Shown here in pieces: positions 33,836 through 42,826 of a stretch of 57,035 bases of DNA. Made by a program: the position numbers and the translations under genes. The stretch spans positions 1 through 57,035 of the forward strand of contig CAZYAV010000011.1 of assembly GCA_964645785.1 (NCBI GenBank), written 5' to 3'. Under the pieces are notes generated by a model. The model was not told the origin of the DNA and ran no database searches. It saw nothing but the letters and a program-made list of their open reading frames with translations. This stretch comes from CALWZE01 sp964645785. GTDB lineage: Bacteria; Bacillota; Clostridia; Oscillospirales; Ruminococcaceae. Every line of letters starts with the position of its first letter. Position 1 is the stretch's first letter.

Positions 33836-34616
33836 TGAAAATTTATTGTTTTTCGATAATTTTTAGATAGTTTGCGATAATTCCGCAGCTGTGCAAGGGA
33901 CGGCCGGATTCCTCGCGGGGCACCATGCGGGAACGCCGTTCGGTCGCTCGCGGCGGAAAAGCGCCGGGGAACGGCGGCCGCCCGGCGCTTTTCCGCCCGC
34001 CCGGAGCCGGGGTCTGCGGGACGCGCAGGGAGGGGCGCGGCTGCCATGGGCTGTTGCGGAGCTGCCCGCCGCAGTGCCACACCAAGCGCCTGCGCAAAGA
34101 AGTGTTTTCTCCGGCAAGCACGTTCCCGTGCAAGCTGCACTGCATTTTTTCCATATCAAAAATATGCAAAATGACGGCGTGCCGGATTTGCAGGATGGCG
34201 CAGGGACACGGACGCCCTGGGCTGTTGCAGAGCTGCCCGCTCGCCCACACTGTCACCCGCGCCAAGCGCCCTGACGCCCACACGCCGCCTCCCGGCGGTT
34301 CCGCATCCCGGCGCCGCACTCTGCGCGGGGCAAACAGGCCGACAAGCCTGCAAGCAGGCGTCAAATTCCAAAATGAAAAACCACTGAAATTTTGGGCAGC
34401 GAAAAAGGCGTAAAAATGGCAGAGCAAATCAAGCCGGCCAGCGTTTTTTGCAAACCGGCCGAAACCTGCAATTCACTTTACGCGAAAACCGTTCGCGGCA
34501 GGCGGCTGCCTGATCGAACGCCAATTCTCGCCGCCTCAAGCACGGGTTGAGCCGTTCCGCCGCATCCCCGCCTGTTCCGCTGCAGCGGCCGGGTGACGGA
34601 ACGGCAAAAGCGAACC
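33836..34616. other. 780-bp spacer with an imperfect direct repeat
   Basis: No gene that I can support. A segment of about 50-60 bp occurs twice, near 34039-34090 and 34210-34270, both containing GGGCTGTTGC(A/G)GAGCTGCCCG and ending CCAAGCGCC. A 194-codon open frame crosses it but has no ribosome site or family. Confidence 0.5.
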
Positions 34617-34664
34617 AAAAGCCGGAGAGGGCGGCCGCGATCCTGCGCCGCCCTCTCCGGCTTT
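34617..34664 (-). terminator. terminator of the Liv/UroD operon
   Basis: An 18-bp stem (34618-34635 with 34647-34664), followed on the minus strand by TTTT from the flanking A-run. It lies 65 bp after the last small gene. Confidence 0.75.
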
Positions 34665-34728
34665 GCTGAAATATTGGGGTAAAAAGGGAAAGCAACTTCT
34701 ACGGCCATGCCGAAATTCCACGGCTTGT

Positions 34729-34848
34729 TCAGGGATACATAAGCAGGCGCAGCAACCCTTCAAAAAACGCCGCGCGCACCGCCTCATCCTCGGGTAAAAA
34801 ATCCAGCCGGTTCAACACGGCCTGCCTGATTTCCTCATAGTCAAACAT
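34729..34848 (-). CDS. 39-residue protein at the end of the Liv/UroD operon
   Basis: ATG 34848 to TGA 34729, reading MFDYEEIRQAVLNRLDF and ending EGLLRLLMYP. AAAGGAG lies 9 nt before the ATG, and the gene starts 15 bp after the UroD-like stop, so it is probably translated. It is mostly amphipathic helix. No family recognised; it could be a small subunit of the preceding protein. Confidence 0.6.
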   Translation of the reverse strand: MFDYEEIRQAVLNRLDFLPEDEAVRAAFFEGLLRLLMYP

Positions 34849-34863
34849 CACAGCCAGCTCCTT

Positions 34864-36042
34864 TCAGTGCAGCGTCCCGTGCAGCTTCAGATACTCGTTC
34901 ACCGCAAGCAGGTTTTCCGCCCGAACGTCGTTTCGGAACGAGACCATCTTGTTCTGCGAATAGATCCAACGGCCGTCATACGCAACCGTGTCCAGCATCT
35001 CCTTGAGCTTGTCGATGCACTGCTCCTTTGTCCCCGTCGCGAGCAGCTCGCGCGGGTAACCGCCGGCAATCGTGATACCGGGCAGCTGCTTGCGCAGCGC
35101 GGCCGCGTCGTCGTTTTCGATGAGCAGGACGAACCTGTCCTTCGGCAGCTGCTGGAAAAACTCGCACAGGTGGCCGATGCTCCCCTCGGTCATAATCACG
35201 CCGACCATGTCGTGGGACGCGACGAGATCGGCGTAGCGTTTGAGCTGCGGCCAGCAGAAGCGCTCAAACTGCTTCGGGCTCATCACCGTGTGCGCCAGCA
35301 GGGTGACCCGCGCGGGGTACACAACCCGGTCGCCGTCCGGGTAGCTCTCGATTTTTTTGATGAAATCCGGCTCGGTCTGCTCGTTGATTGCGTTCATCAG
35401 CTCGATCAGCAGCTCGCCGTTGCGCCGCATGTCGATTGAAAAGGAGCGGATCCCGCGCAGTCCGCCCGAGAAGACGAGCTCCATCGGCAGATCATACCGC
35501 GCATGGCAGAGCGCCGGCACACCGTATTTCTCGGTCAGCGTGTTCTGCACCTCGCCCTGGAAATCCCTGAACGCCTTAAAAGCCGCCGCCGACTGCACCA
35601 GCCGGTTGACCGCGTCTTCCCGGTCGAGCAGATGGTATTTTTTTGGCAGGATATCCTCGACAGCTGCGCGGAAATATCCCTTGTCGATCATCGAGCGCAT
35701 CCCGTCGGCGCCGTCAATCATGTCCATATCCTTAAAGGACAGGGTCTCCCCCGCCTCGTCCAGATGGTAGATTTCCGCGTCAAACGCCTCCAGCACCCGA
35801 ACCGGGTTGCGCCCGCCGATGTCAAACGAGACATCAAAGTCGTATTTCTCCTGAAACTGATAGACCGCCTGCGCCATGATATCGTAATCATAGAGCGCCT
35901 GGCGCAGGTTATAGCCCGCGTCGAACACCTTCCACGTCCACACGTTGGAAAGGGTGGGGATCCGCGCGGGCTTTATGCCGCGCGCGACGTTCATAAACAG
36001 CTCTTTTTTCTCATGCAGGCGCTGTGCAACCGCTTGTTCCAT
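34864..36042 (-). CDS. UroD-family protein lacking the usual metal ligands
   Basis: 392 residues with the uroporphyrinogen-decarboxylase/methyltransferase barrel: opening AQRLHEKKELFMNVARGIKPARIP, and KQFERFCWPQLKRYADLV before the catalytic region. Where MtaA/MtbA relatives have HxCG (or HxHG in the sister gene here) this one reads GVIMTEGSIGHL, and the C-terminal GPGC is absent (VNEYLKLHGTLH). It therefore probably does not bind zinc in the MtaA way. Penultimate gene of the operon, 103 bp after livF. Not a heme enzyme by context; a methyl- or cofactor-handling role is only a guess. Confidence 0.8.
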   Translation of the reverse strand: MEQAVAQRLHEKKELFMNVARGIKPARIPTLSNVWTWKVFDAGYNLRQALYDYDIMAQAVYQFQEKYDFDVSFDIGGRNPVRVLEAFDAEIYHLDEAGETLSFKDMDMIDGADGMRSMIDKGYFRAAVEDILPKKYHLLDREDAVNRLVQSAAAFKAFRDFQGEVQNTLTEKYGVPALCHARYDLPMELVFSGGLRGIRSFSIDMRRNGELLIELMNAINEQTEPDFIKKIESYPDGDRVVYPARVTLLAHTVMSPKQFERFCWPQLKRYADLVASHDMVGVIMTEGSIGHLCEFFQQLPKDRFVLLIENDDAAALRKQLPGITIAGGYPRELLATGTKEQCIDKLKEMLDTVAYDGRWIYSQNKMVSFRNDVRAENLLAVNEYLKLHGTLH

Positions 36043-36145
36043 TCTGCTTCCTTTCCGGCTATGCCATCATCCTTTTGCCGCGCTTCACCGGCCGCCCCGC
36101 AAAGTGCCGTGGAGCGGGCGCCTCAAACGGCTCCGGTGCACCTTG

Positions 36146-36850
36146 TCAACCGCCCAGGTAGGCCTTGCGCACCGCCTCGTTCCTGCGCAGCGCTTTCGCG
36201 TCGTCCTCCAGCACAATGCTGCCTGTTTCCAGCACATAGCCGCGGTTGGCGGCGCGCAGCGCCATGCTCGCGTTCTGCTCCACCAGCAGCACCGTCACCC
36301 CGTTGCGGTTAATCTCGCGCACCATGTCGAAAATCATCTTGACAATGTTCGGCGCAAGCCCGAGCGACGGCTCGTCCAGCATCAGCAGCTTGGGGCTGCT
36401 CATCAGCGCGCGGGCGATGGCGAGCATCTGCTGTTCCCCGCCGGACAGGGTTCCCGCATACTGCTTTTTGCGCTCCTTGAGGCGCGGGAACAGCTCGTAA
36501 ACATAGGCGTAATTCCCGGCAACCTGCTTTTTGTCCCGGCAGATCCGCGCGCCGATCCGCAGGTTTTCCTCGACGCTCAGGGAGGGGAACACCTCCCGCC
36601 CCTCGGGCGAGAGCGCGATGCCGGCCGAGACAATCTCCGCCGTGTCCTGGTTGGAGATTTCCCGGCCCATAAAGCGAATCGAGCCGCTGTGCCTGACAAG
36701 CCCCATGATGCTCGACAGGGCGGTCGTTTTGCCCGCGCCGTTGCTGCCGATGAGGGTGACGATCTCGCCCTCGTCCACCCGGAGATTGACCCCTTTTAAG
36801 GCGTGGATATGGCCGTAATAGGTGTTTACGTTTTCCAGCTCAAGCATCAT
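36146..36850 (-). CDS. livF: branched-chain amino acid-type ABC transporter ATP-binding protein LivF
   Basis: 234 residues. Walker A GSNGAGKTTAL, signature LSGGEQQMLAIARAL, Walker B LLMLDEPSLGLAPN, and switch His replaced by Gln in LLVEQN, normal for LivF. It powers import with LivG. The start (ATG 36850, or 36847) lies inside the end of livG, with GGAGG 9 nt upstream, indicating coupled translation. Confidence 0.93.
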   Translation of the reverse strand: MMLELENVNTYYGHIHALKGVNLRVDEGEIVTLIGSNGAGKTTALSSIMGLVRHSGSIRFMGREISNQDTAEIVSAGIALSPEGREVFPSLSVEENLRIGARICRDKKQVAGNYAYVYELFPRLKERKKQYAGTLSGGEQQMLAIARALMSSPKLLMLDEPSLGLAPNIVKMIFDMVREINRNGVTVLLVEQNASMALRAANRGYVLETGSIVLEDDAKALRRNEAVRKAYLGG

Positions 36851-37616
36851 CCTCGTCCACCTCCTGACCAAGATACGCCTCAATCACCATCGGATCCTTG
36901 GCGACCGCTTCCGGCACGCCCTCCGCGATTTTTTTGCCGAAATTCATGACATAGACATAGTCCGAAACGCCCATGACCACGCTCATGTCGTGCTCGATCA
37001 TCAGGATTGTATAGCCCATGTCCCGCAGTTTGAGAATAAAATTCATCAGATCCTGGCTCTCGTTCTGGTTCATGCCGGCCGCCGGCTCGTCCAGCAGCAG
37101 CAGCTTTGCGTCCGTCGCCATCGCCCGCGCAATTTCCAGCCGCTTGCGCTGCCCGTAGGGCAGGTTGACCGCGTAGTTATTCAGCTGGTCGATCAGGTCG
37201 ATGGATTTGAGAATATCGACCGCTTTCTGGGTGTTGACCCGCTCGTTCTCCCGGAACCGCTTTGTCCTGAACAGCACGTCGAAAAAGCCGTACCGGATGC
37301 TGTCGTGGAACCCGATCAGCACATTTTCAATCACCCGCAGGTTCTGGAACAGGCGCAGGTTCTGGAAGGTGCGCGAGATGCCGGCGTGGACAATCTCCTG
37401 CACCTTTTTGTTGGAGATATCGTTGCCCTCAAACCACACGCTGCCGCCGTCCAGCGTATACACGCCGGTAATCAGGTTGAACACGGTTGTTTTTCCCGCG
37501 CCGTTCGGGCCGATAATCGAGACGATCTGCCCCTTTTCGACCGCGAAGCCGACCTCGTCAACCGCGGTGATTCCGCCGAATTTTTTGGTAATTCCCCTGC
37601 ATTCAAGAAAGGCCAT
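36840..37616 (-). CDS. livG: branched-chain amino acid-type ABC transporter ATP-binding protein LivG
   Basis: 258 residues. Walker A GPNGAGKTTVFN, the long LivG-specific middle region (FRTKRFRENERVN), signature-region YGQRKRLEIARAMAT, Walker B LLLLDEPAAGMNQ and switch MIEHDMSVVM. The signature Ser-Gly is replaced by PYGQ, as is common in LivG. ATG 37616 is within livM's last codons; GGGAGG is 8 nt upstream. Confidence 0.93.
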   Translation of the reverse strand: MAFLECRGITKKFGGITAVDEVGFAVEKGQIVSIIGPNGAGKTTVFNLITGVYTLDGGSVWFEGNDISNKKVQEIVHAGISRTFQNLRLFQNLRVIENVLIGFHDSIRYGFFDVLFRTKRFRENERVNTQKAVDILKSIDLIDQLNNYAVNLPYGQRKRLEIARAMATDAKLLLLDEPAAGMNQNESQDLMNFILKLRDMGYTILMIEHDMSVVMGVSDYVYVMNFGKKIAEGVPEAVAKDPMVIEAYLGQEVDEDDA

Positions 37617-38670
37617 TCCGCGCGCCTCCCTCCTCAATGGTCACGCCCTTGGGCAGCCTGTACGGCTTTTTGTCCAGCCCGCCGAACACGCCGAGCGGGC
37701 GGAACTGCATCATCAGCACCAGAATCAGGCCGAAAATAACAAACCGCCACTGATCCGGGTTTTCGATTTTCAGCCAGGCGGGCATATGCATGGTCAGCTG
37801 CCGCAGCACCTCGCCGAGCGGCGAAATCACCGCCGCGCCAAGCAGCATCCCCTTCACCGAACCGCGGCCGCCCAGAATCACCATGCACAGCACCATAATC
37901 GACATATCATAGGTGAAGTTGGAGGGGTTGATGTAGGTGATGAGCTGCGCGTAAAAGCTGCCCGCAAGCCCGGCAAAAAAGCCGCCGAAGGCGAACGCAA
38001 ACACCCTGTAGCGATCCGTGAAAATCCCGACAAGATCGGCCGCCAGCCTGTCCTCGCGCACCGCCTTGATTGCGCGGCCGATTTTCGAGTTGACAACCAG
38101 GTGGTTGACCAGCATGGTGAGCAGCAGGAAAGCGAGGATGTGATAATATGCGCCGCCGTTTCGGATGACGAGGTCTACGCCGAAAACGCTCGGCGCCGGG
38201 ATGTTGAACAGGCCGTTTGCGCCGTTGGTCAGGCTCATCCAGTTGATAATCACCATGCGGATCACGTAGTAATATCCCAGCGAGACAATCGCAAGATAGG
38301 TGCCGGAAATGCGCAGGGTCTGGAGACCCAGCAGCGCGCCGAACGCCCCCGCGATGCAGGAGCCGAGGAACGCCGCCAGCCAGCAATTCATGCCCAGCCT
38401 GAGCACAAGCAGCGAGGAGGCGTACGCCCCAATCGCAAAAAAGATAATGTGCCCGAGCGAAATCTCCCCCAGATAGCCGGTAATCATGTTCAGCGAGATG
38501 GCCAGCACCGCGTAAACCAGCAGCATAATGAGGATGCGCAGCAGGTATTTGGAGACATACAGCGGCGCGAGCAGCACGGCCGCCGCCAGCGCCGCGCAGA
38601 CCGCGAACGCCACAGCGCGGCCTGCCCTGCTGCTTATGACGGACTGAATGGATTCGGATAGTTTTTTCAT
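37603..38670 (-). CDS. livM: branched-chain amino acid-type ABC permease LivM
   Basis: 355 residues with about ten hydrophobic helices. The EAA-like cytoplasmic coupling loop reads AIKAVREDRLAADLVGIFTD, and MVLCMVILGGRGSVKGMLLG is typical of LivM. It forms the membrane channel with LivH. The gene begins 3 bp after livH. Confidence 0.92.
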   Translation of the reverse strand: MKKLSESIQSVISSRAGRAVAFAVCAALAAAVLLAPLYVSKYLLRILIMLLVYAVLAISLNMITGYLGEISLGHIIFFAIGAYASSLLVLRLGMNCWLAAFLGSCIAGAFGALLGLQTLRISGTYLAIVSLGYYYVIRMVIINWMSLTNGANGLFNIPAPSVFGVDLVIRNGGAYYHILAFLLLTMLVNHLVVNSKIGRAIKAVREDRLAADLVGIFTDRYRVFAFAFGGFFAGLAGSFYAQLITYINPSNFTYDMSIMVLCMVILGGRGSVKGMLLGAAVISPLGEVLRQLTMHMPAWLKIENPDQWRFVIFGLILVLMMQFRPLGVFGGLDKKPYRLPKGVTIEEGGARNGLS

Positions 38671-38673
38671 GGC

Positions 38674-39546
38674 TCACACCTTTGTAATCGCAGTTTTGCC
38701 GAAGAAGCCGATCGGCCGCACCAGCAGCACAATAAACAGAATCAAAAACGCGATCGAGTCCGTGTACCCGCCGCCGAACAGCACCGTGCCGTATATTTCG
38801 GCGCATCCGATCACAAGGCCGCCCAGGATCGCGCCCGGTACCGAGCCGATCCCGCCGAGTACCGCGGCGGCAAACGCCTTGAGCCCGGTCATGGAGCCCA
38901 TGGACGGGGACAGCATCTGGTAATACCCGCCAATCAGCGCGCCCGCGATGGCGGCCGAAGCGCCCGCGACGCCGAACGCGAGCGAGACGACCCGGTTGAC
39001 CTTAACGCCGCAGATTTTTGCGGCCTTGCTGTTCTGCTCAACCGCGCGCATCTCCAGCCCGGCCGGCGTTTTCTGGATGAGCAGGATGAGCGCCACCATA
39101 ATCAGCAGCGCCACGCCGGTGATAATGAGCTGCGACGAGTTGAGGCTGACCGATCCGATTGTGACCTTGCCAAAATTAAAAAAAGAAGGGAATCGCTGGT
39201 ACTCGCTGCCAAACACGATTTCCATAATGCTCTGCACCATAAAAGAGACGCCGATGGTCGCGACCATGGCCGAGATGCCGACCCCCTGTTTTTTGCGAAT
39301 CGGCACCAGGGTGAACCGGTCTATTGCGATGTTCAGCAGCGCCGCCATGACCGCCGCAAACAGAACACTTGCCAGGACAGGCCATTCAAACTGGGTCAGC
39401 GCGACCCAGGCCATAATGCTGCCGAACGCGTATACCGTGCTGTGCGCAAAATTGATCAGGCGCAGGGTGCCGAACACGGTTGAGTAACCGACGGCGGCCA
39501 GCGCGTAAACCGAGCCCAGCGTCAATCCGTTTATGAGATAATTCAC
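38674..39546 (-). CDS. livH: branched-chain amino acid-type ABC permease LivH
   Basis: 290 residues, about eight hydrophobic helices, with the LivH opening LINGLTLGSVYALAAVGYS and FGTLRLINFAHS, and coupling loop AVEQNSKAAKICGVKVNR. It starts with GTG, with AGGGGGAAG 6 nt upstream. It is separated from livK by 158 bp that hold a stable hairpin. Confidence 0.93.
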   Translation of the reverse strand: MNYLINGLTLGSVYALAAVGYSTVFGTLRLINFAHSTVYAFGSIMAWVALTQFEWPVLASVLFAAVMAALLNIAIDRFTLVPIRKKQGVGISAMVATIGVSFMVQSIMEIVFGSEYQRFPSFFNFGKVTIGSVSLNSSQLIITGVALLIMVALILLIQKTPAGLEMRAVEQNSKAAKICGVKVNRVVSLAFGVAGASAAIAGALIGGYYQMLSPSMGSMTGLKAFAAAVLGGIGSVPGAILGGLVIGCAEIYGTVLFGGGYTDSIAFLILFIVLLVRPIGFFGKTAITKV

Positions 39547-39609
39547 AAATCACTTCCCCCTTTCGAGCCCATTAAAAACATCAACGATGATGACAAAGAA
39601 ACAAGACAG

Positions 39610-39645
39610 GGACAGGGAAGAACAGGCGGCCGTTCTTCCCTGTCC
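39610..39645 (-). terminator. hairpin between livK and livH
   Basis: A perfect 14-bp stem (39610-39623 with 39632-39645). On the coding strand it is followed only by a broken T-rich tract, so it probably acts as a leaky terminator or as an mRNA-stabilising end that keeps binding-protein levels above permease levels. The opposite orientation has a better T-run (GCTTTTTT). Confidence 0.6.
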
Positions 39646-39704
39646 GCTTTTTTGGATAAGCCGTTTCCCTGCCTGCGCGGGCAGGATCATTACAGGGTTG
39701 GAAC

Positions 39705-40862
39705 TTACTCGACCGAGCCGAGAACCTCCCACGCGCCGCCGCCCTCGACAACCTGCACAACCCATCTGGGCTTGTGCGCGTCGTGAACCTCGTCAAAGGT
39801 GGTCAGGCCGCAGATACCCTCATAGCTGATTTTCTCCACCGCGTTCTTGATTGCCTCGCCGTCGTTGACCCCGTTCAGCGACTCAATCGCCGTCAGCAGG
39901 ATGCCGAGGCTGTCGTAGCACTGCGCAGTCTGGCCGCTGGGATAGCTGCCGTAACGGTCATGGTAATCCTTGGAAAACGCAGCCGCGACCTCCTCGGTCG
40001 ATTCGGCGGCAAACGCTGTTGTGCAGATCAGCCCGGCGGCGTCCGCGCCGGCAAGCTTCAGGAACTCGTCGTTGTAAACAGAGCCGGGCGCAAAGATCTG
40101 GACGTCCGGAATCTCCGCCTTGATCTGGCTGCAGAACGGCGCGACGATGGGGTAAAACGCCTGAATAATCACGCACTTGGTGCCAAGGGATTTGATCTTT
40201 TCAACCAGGACGCTGTAGTCGGTCTGTCCTTCCTGAACCGCCTCCTCGGCGAGGATGGAAAAATCGCTGCGGTTGTCAATTTCATCCTTCATGGTCTGCA
40301 ATGCGCTGACGCCCCAGTCGTTCTGCACATAGACAATCGCGCAGTCGCTGTATCCCTGGTCAACGGCAATGTCGGTCAGCCATTTGGCGTCCAGCTGCAG
40401 CGTGTAGTTGTTGCGGAAGCTGTAATCGCCGATGCCGGTGAATTCCACCGCGGAAGCCGCCGGCGCAATGTACACCATGCCGGCCTCTTCATAAACCGGC
40501 GCCACCGCGATCGGCCCCGCGAAATGGCCAACCGTGCCGTAGTTGAGCGGATCCTCGGTGATCATCTGGGCAAGAGAGAGATCCTCCTCGATGCTCGCCT
40601 TATCGTCATAAACGATGATCTCGACCTCGCGGCCGGCGCACCCGCCCTTGGCGTTCCAAAGCTCCTCCATCATTTCCGCGGCTCTCTGGAAGCCGATGCC
40701 GTAATCGGCGTTCGGGCCGGTGGTCGGTCCGACGACCGACAGCCGGATTTTTGCGTTCTCGTCAGTTTTGTTTTCGTCCTCGTCCGGCTTGCCGGAGCAG
40801 CCCGCAAACATGCCGGCCAGCAGCAAAGCGGCAAGGATCACGCTGATGAATTTCTTTGCCAT
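39705..40862 (-). CDS. livK: branched-chain amino acid-type ABC binding lipoprotein LivK
   Basis: 385 residues. Lipoprotein signal ending GMFAGC (Cys22), then the periplasmic-binding type I fold (RLSVVGPTTGPNADYGIGFQ; NDWGVSALQTM; GSYPSGQTAQCYDSLGIL). The ligand is not clear: homologues bind leucine-type amino acids, amides, or aromatic and short acids. The UroD-like neighbours hint that the ligand is not an ordinary branched-chain amino acid. Confidence 0.92.
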   Translation of the reverse strand: MAKKFISVILAALLLAGMFAGCSGKPDEDENKTDENAKIRLSVVGPTTGPNADYGIGFQRAAEMMEELWNAKGGCAGREVEIIVYDDKASIEEDLSLAQMITEDPLNYGTVGHFAGPIAVAPVYEEAGMVYIAPAASAVEFTGIGDYSFRNNYTLQLDAKWLTDIAVDQGYSDCAIVYVQNDWGVSALQTMKDEIDNRSDFSILAEEAVQEGQTDYSVLVEKIKSLGTKCVIIQAFYPIVAPFCSQIKAEIPDVQIFAPGSVYNDEFLKLAGADAAGLICTTAFAAESTEEVAAAFSKDYHDRYGSYPSGQTAQCYDSLGILLTAIESLNGVNDGEAIKNAVEKISYEGICGLTTFDEVHDAHKPRWVVQVVEGGGAWEVLGSVE

Positions 40863-40903
40863 ACGTAATCTCCTCTTCTTTTAGTATCTGAAATCTATCT
40901 CCA

Positions 40904-40921
40904 ATGTAAACCGCCTTACAT
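40904..40921. promoter_or_regulatory. inverted repeat before livK
   Basis: ATGTAA-N6-TTACAT lies 42 bp before the livK start and overlaps a possible -35 (TTTACA on the minus strand). It could be a second control point for the transporter within the operon. Confidence 0.35.
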
Positions 40922-40958
40922 CGAAAACCAATCTGTGCCTGCGCAAAACCGATCCGCC

Positions 40959-41966
40959 TCAGACGGCCTCGCGCGCGGCGCGGATATTCTCCGCCGCGGC
41001 GCGCGGGTCGGCCACGCAGCCCGGGCCAAGAATCAGGCGCCTGCGCCCCGCAGCGTCAATCGCCTCCTGCACATGCCTGCGAATCTCCCCGGGCGTCGAG
41101 TCGTTCAGAATGCTTTTGTACACAAGCCGGTTCCCTTCAAAATGCGGCGCTTCCAGAATACCACCTAAAAAGCATTTAGAACAGAGACCGCGCGCCTCGG
41201 CCATGCTGGGCGAGGTGTTGCGGTCGTGCCAATTGACGACATTGCAGGGATACCCGGCTGCAATCTGCTCAAACCGGACGTCGCTGCCGTGAATATGGAC
41301 AACGTTGAAATAGGTCTTTTCACAGTACGAACGCATGACCTGCAAATCGTACTGCTGCGCAAACTCGGCGAACTGCGCGTCGGTGAACATGTCCCGCTGC
41401 GCGCATTGCGTTGCGAAGAAGAACCCGCTTACGCCGGCGTCGATGTTCGCCTGCACAAACGCGACCGTTGTTTCGGTGATCGCCTTAAGCGCGCTGTGCA
41501 CGGCCTGCGGATCGGTCTGCATATCCCGCAGCAGCCGGTCGCCCGCCAGCTTTTTCAGGGTTGTAAGCGGGCTGAAAATCGTCTGGATAAACGGTGTATC
41601 CGGATCCACCCGGCGGGAGACCTGCTGCGCCAGCTCCAGCTGTTTTCCCCATGTGCCGTGGTTCGCGTTCAGCGGCTCGATCATCTCATAGCTCCTGACG
41701 TCCTGAATCGGCGAGCTGAGCACGACGGGTTCTTTAAGCGGGTCGCAGTAAATTTCAATCTGCGCGCCCCAGTCCTGCACGCTGTACAGGCCAAAGGGCA
41801 TCAATTTGATAAAATCGAAGTCGTATTCCCGCTGAAACTGTATCTGTGCCAGCGCCAGCGAAACCGGATCCTGATCGTAGCGGGAAAAATGCATCCAGAT
41901 ATTGATCGGAACCCGGTCCACCTCCTCTCCGGCAATTGCCGCCCTGATCCGCTCCTCATGATTCAT
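40959..41966 (-). CDS. UroD-family methyltransferase-like protein
   Basis: 335 residues of the uroporphyrinogen-decarboxylase/MtaA superfamily: opening RIRAAIAGEEVDRVPINIW; metal-site-like VVHIHGSDV near residue 223 and CNVVNWHDRNTS; and the C-terminal LILGPGCVADPRAAAENI near 311. HxH plus GPGC could hold a zinc as in corrinoid methyltransferases, but no corrinoid protein gene is nearby. ATG 41966 follows GGAG by 8 nt. It is the first gene of the operon and is divergent from gntR across an 880-bp control region. Confidence 0.85.
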   Translation of the reverse strand: MNHEERIRAAIAGEEVDRVPINIWMHFSRYDQDPVSLALAQIQFQREYDFDFIKLMPFGLYSVQDWGAQIEIYCDPLKEPVVLSSPIQDVRSYEMIEPLNANHGTWGKQLELAQQVSRRVDPDTPFIQTIFSPLTTLKKLAGDRLLRDMQTDPQAVHSALKAITETTVAFVQANIDAGVSGFFFATQCAQRDMFTDAQFAEFAQQYDLQVMRSYCEKTYFNVVHIHGSDVRFEQIAAGYPCNVVNWHDRNTSPSMAEARGLCSKCFLGGILEAPHFEGNRLVYKSILNDSTPGEIRRHVQEAIDAAGRRRLILGPGCVADPRAAAENIRAAREAV

Positions 41967-42544
41967 CTCTGTTTCTCCGTTTCGTTCTTTATTGTGACAA
42001 TATCCGTCCCCGTGCCGGTTCTGTGTAATTCCGCCGCACAATACGGCATGGGCGCGTGTGCATCCCTTCAGCCGGGTTTGGCCATGCCGGCCAATCCTGC
42101 GCCCTGCGTCGGCCTGCCGTTTTATTCGGTTTTCCGCAAACCGATGTGCCGGCCTCTTCGCCGCTTGAAACCCGGCCGCATTTTGAAAAGAATGAGCGTC
42201 CGCTTCTTTGGCCGCAAAATTTCAGCCGGTATTCTGTTCTGCGGTGCCTTTCGCGCCGGAATGCGGTTTTTTAAGGTCTTCCCCCGGCGGCCTTCCATCA
42301 CGGCGGCGTCCGACGATGACGCAGCCCGTCCCCCGGCATCCTGCATAAGCCGCGGCCATTCGACCGGCACTGCGCCCGGAACCGCTCGCTTTAACCGTCC
42401 CTGCGTCGGACGGATCTGCCTGCGAGCCTCCCGCCGCATTGGTCGAATCCCGGCTTTGCCGAACGGTCAGAAGCGCCGCCGGCCAAAACGCGCCTGCCCA
42501 TGGTTCGGGAACCTCCGGCCTTTGCCCGCACACATCTTTTTGTG
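41967..42544. other. GC-rich part of the divergent control region
   Basis: 578 bp with no credible gene. It contains the palindrome at 41990-42002 near the operon's 5' end. Confidence 0.45.
41990..42002. promoter_or_regulatory. palindrome TATTGTGACAATA
   Basis: A perfect 13-bp palindrome (odd centre), 24 bp upstream of the first operon gene, where a GntR-family operator would be expected. The regulator-site link is inferred. Confidence 0.5.
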
Positions 42545-42797
42545 GGGTTAAGCAGCGTTTGTCGAATAAATTTGCTGATTTACCTATTATTCAATTCTAT
42601 TATTCTTGAATTTTATTCAAATAGGTTTTCATGATAACAAGTTGTCTTTATGTATTGCTGTATCGTTCACTTATTGTTTTATTTTATGATAATTCTCTTT
42701 CTTGCGAATTTCAATACACGAATTACACATTTAATTTCCGATTTATTTGACGAATATTACAAAATTTTTTGCCTTTTCCCATTTCATTGGTGCGTTC
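42545..42797. promoter_or_regulatory. AT-rich island upstream of gntR
   Basis: Abruptly AT-rich DNA inside a GC-rich genome. It holds nested repeats: ACCTATT (42582-42588) with AATAGGT (42620-42626) outside, ATTCAA (42589-42594) with TTGAAT (42606-42611) inside, and another ATTCAA at 42615. A 60-codon AT-rich frame is open here but looks fortuitous. Likely a regulator-binding or bent-DNA region. Confidence 0.5.
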
Positions 42798-42826
42798 TTG
42801 ACTTCAATATGCGTTTCATTTATTAT
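42798..42826 (+). promoter_or_regulatory. promoter of gntR
   Basis: TTGACT (42798-42803), 17-bp spacer, TATTAT (42821-42826), 24 bp before the start codon. Confidence 0.75.

Noticed and set aside
33843..34427. 194-codon minus-strand frame in the long spacer
   Set aside because: No ribosome site, no recognisable motif, biased composition, and it contains the direct repeat.
34864..41966. Heme-pathway uroporphyrinogen decarboxylases
   Set aside because: No other heme genes are nearby, and both proteins look like the methyltransferase-type branch linked to a transporter.
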